Assembly: GCF_025403375.1 (NCBI RefSeq)
Contig: NZ_JAMPTM010000040.1
Coordinates: 1 to 32,793, forward strand
Source: Frankia gtarii
GTDB lineage: Bacteria > Actinomycetota > Actinomycetes > Frankiales > Frankiaceae
DNA: 32,793 nucleotides
Direction: 5' to 3'
This document shows positions 31,801 to 32,793 of the stretch, piece after piece. The notes below the pieces were generated by a model that was given only the letters and a program-made list of their open reading frames with translations, ran no database searches and was not told where the DNA came from. Each line of letters opens with the position of its first letter. Positions within the stretch are counted from its first letter, which is position 1. Made by a program: the position numbers and the translations under genes.

Positions 31801-32793
31801 GTTCCGACGAGCGGCACGCACGCCCCACGGGTCCGCCCGGGCGGCACCGTCCCGAACCCGGCCGCACCGGCGCGGTGCTCGCCCCGGTCGCCATCGGCCT
31901 GGTCGACCGCTGTGATCGCCAGTTGCAACAGTCCCTCACGTTGGACCTGGAGGGCGGCGGCCATCTGATGGTCGTCGGCGCGCCACGGTCCGGTCGCTCC
32001 ACGGCCCTGCGGACCGCGGCGGGGGCGATCGCCGGCGCGCTGTCCCCCCGAGACGTCCACATCTACGGGCTGGACTACAGCGGCGGCGCACTGGCCGCCC
32101 TGACCAGCCTGCCGCATACCGGCGCACTCGTCGGCCGGGATGATCCCGAGCGGGTCGGGCGGATGCTCGCCCGCCTGACCGTCGCCGTCGAGCAGCGACA
32201 TCGGCGACTCACCGCGGACGGGGTGGCGGATCTACGGGAGGCGCGCGCCGTCACCAGAGGCGACACCGCTGTCCGCCCGCCCTACCTGGTGCTCCTCCTC
32301 GACGGCTTCGAGGGTCTGCTCGCCGCGTCCGAGGACTCCGACGGCGGGGAACTCGTCGACAGCCTCCTTCGGCTGTTACGGGAGGGCCCCGCGGCTGGGC
32401 TGAGGGTGATCCTGTCCACGGATCGGCGCGGGCTGACCGGCCGGCTGGCCTCCCTCATCGACGAGCGGCTGATCCTGAGGATGGCCGATTCCGGCGACTA
32501 CGCCCTGGCCGGCATCTCGGCCACGAACATGCCCGAGCGGCTGCCCCCCGGGCGCGGGGTCGTGATCGGAGGTCGCTTCCCGACCCCCGTCGAGGTCCAG
32601 GTCGCCCTGCTCGATGCGGAACCGACCGGCCGCGCTCAGGTGGCGGCGTTACGAACCGTGGGCGCGCAGGTCCAGGCCGCTGCCGCAGTGGGATCAGCCG
32701 GGGCCGATGACCGCCCCTTCCGCGTCGAGGCGCTGCCGGACTGCGTCACCCCCGCCCAGATGGCCGCCGCCGCCCAGGTCCGCCGGGCCGCCC
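28896..32793 (+). CDS. Ubiquitin-like/FHA/FtsK-SpoIIIE ATPase, EccC/EssC type (partial)
   Basis: The frame is open from ATG 28896 to the window end (1299 codons), so the C-terminus is missing. Residues 1-88 look like the ubiquitin fold of YukD-like domains (MQIAFTVHDFRAG..). Residues 95-180 resemble a divergent FHA domain (GVIHPLPVGEHTVGSAPDSAILL). A membrane hairpin is at about 240-280. The first FtsK domain has Walker A GTTGSGKSE (Lys670) and Walker B LVVDEFATL (Asp776-Glu777). The second has a degenerate Walker A, GAPRSGRST (Arg1034 in place of Lys), and Walker B LLLDGFEG (Gly in place of Glu). This is the plan of type VII secretion motor ATPases, whose later ATPase modules are often inactive. 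WXG100 substrates and other Ecc genes would lie outside the window. Confidence 0.88.
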   Translation, partial: MQIAFTVHDFRAGTNVDVLLRARADTPLGVVADALATAVRAFPPGTTSARASPRPSLTLAGHGRPLSPTLPLARSPLIEGAVVSLDAPPARRASGAGLVHLMVTAGPDAGVIHPLPVGEHTVGSAPDSAILLAGPATDEPVLTVRVAADGSCSVVPGPGTSAVEWDQAGGAGSIVASVRTPSMALRLLRPAAVTPLALPSTTVPGRLDVNRPPRLRLPQRASTFALPAAPEEPRRAPVPVLATFLPLLAAVGMAAVLHTLYVLLFAVLGPLNLILSVVSGRRRDRRQFREATARHRRLRDEVEHAAQAALEVECAERHAEQPDPASLFATAWQRDSRLWARRRGDADYLRLRLGLAHQPSTVRITDIPDHPAAPMRADLPAVVSLSENGVVGVAAPGARSQELGWWLVAQAAVLHSPEELAIRVVTAEADRAAGWRWTRWLPHCRPAAQDAAVRFATDEADRIACVAELRSLMQRRAGLPPDRRPAGPDVLLVLDGARSLRSITGLIQVLRAGPPVGIHVLCLESDVHDLPVECRAVVAADGGHLTVRQDRAGMIRNVRADLIGPAGDDGHAPSGAARWYESVARALAPLRVAADDDAALPMAVRLSDIIGGGRPATSTILRRWSSAPATGPSPRSRPVPVGIAGGGTFTLDLSRDGPHGLIAGTTGSGKSELLQTIITAHAVTYRPDELVFVLVDYKGGSAFAECAALPHTVGLVTDLDPHLVRRALTSLSAELHRREALLARFGAKDLDALRRAAPGAGPGELAIPPRLVLVVDEFATLARELPDFVTGLVSLAQRGRSLGIHLLLATQRPSGVVSPEIRANTNLRIALRVTDGAESEDVVGCPDAAAIVPTTPGRAVVRTGPDRLTAVQTAWVGSPVQPEGDEATGAAAARVTLLAWPEPSAPAPRPDRPAGVASRDCAASDTELTVLVRAVREAATALRLSALPSPWLPPLPERIPLSSLPATPGSDERHARPTGPPGRHRPEPGRTGAVLAPVAIGLVDRCDRQLQQSLTLDLEGGGHLMVVGAPRSGRSTALRTAAGAIAGALSPRDVHIYGLDYSGGALAALTSLPHTGALVGRDDPERVGRMLARLTVAVEQRHRRLTADGVADLREARAVTRGDTAVRPPYLVLLLDGFEGLLAASEDSDGGELVDSLLRLLREGPAAGLRVILSTDRRGLTGRLASLIDERLILRMADSGDYALAGISATNMPERLPPGRGVVIGGRFPTPVEVQVALLDAEPTGRAQVAALRTVGAQVQAAAAVGSAGADDRPFRVEALPDCVTPAQMAAAAQVRRAA

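Overview
The window is high-GC DNA from an actinobacterium. GTG starts, GTGA/ATGA overlaps between genes, an IdeR/DtxR repressor, a DUF3039 protein, an amtB-glnK-glnD cluster behind a GlnR-type operator and an FtsK/EccC-type translocase ATPase all fit. My best guess is Frankia or a near relative, but that is inference from gene style only. No insertion sequence, phage gene, rRNA or CRISPR array is visible.

Left part (1-9046), mostly small housekeeping or accessory genes: a hypothetical protein; a TMEM165/GDT1-type Mn/Ca exporter read leftward behind a convincing yybP-ykoY manganese riboswitch; a SelA-like selenocysteine synthase coupled to a membrane protein; an HD-domain hydrolase; a small unknown protein; a DoxX-like membrane protein; a pirin; a cupin divergent from a VOC protein; a two-TM membrane protein; and a MarR regulator.

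Centre (9279-16166), the most notable block: seven genes that together match the 3-amino-5-hydroxybenzoate (AHBA) pathway of rifamycin-type ansamycin clusters. They lie as rifG-rifI-rifN (rightward), meeting rifM-rifL-rifK (leftward), then rifJ (rightward, divergent from rifK). RifL and RifK would make the 3-amino sugar, RifM and RifN would release and phosphorylate it, and RifG and RifJ would build the aminoshikimate ring that RifK aromatises. RifH (aminoDAHP synthase) and any PKS or NRPS are absent from the window, so the cassette looks orphaned. A divergent marR with an inverted repeat in the shared intergenic region is the obvious candidate regulator. A malic-enzyme homologue that has lost its catalytic residues lies tail to tail with rifJ.

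Right part (17.9-32.8 kb): tRNA-Arg(CCU), a DUF3039 zinc-ribbon protein, IdeR/DtxR, a RipA-like NlpC/P60 hydrolase, then amtB-glnK-glnD (ammonium uptake, PII signalling, PII modification). After these come tRNA-Ser(GCU) with a good promoter, a frameshifted TetR remnant, a DUF6153/DUF305 pair likely linked to metal handling, a PAS-GGDEF protein, and the first 1299 codons of a ubiquitin-like/FHA/FtsK ATPase of the type VII secretion (EccC/EssC) type, cut by the window end.
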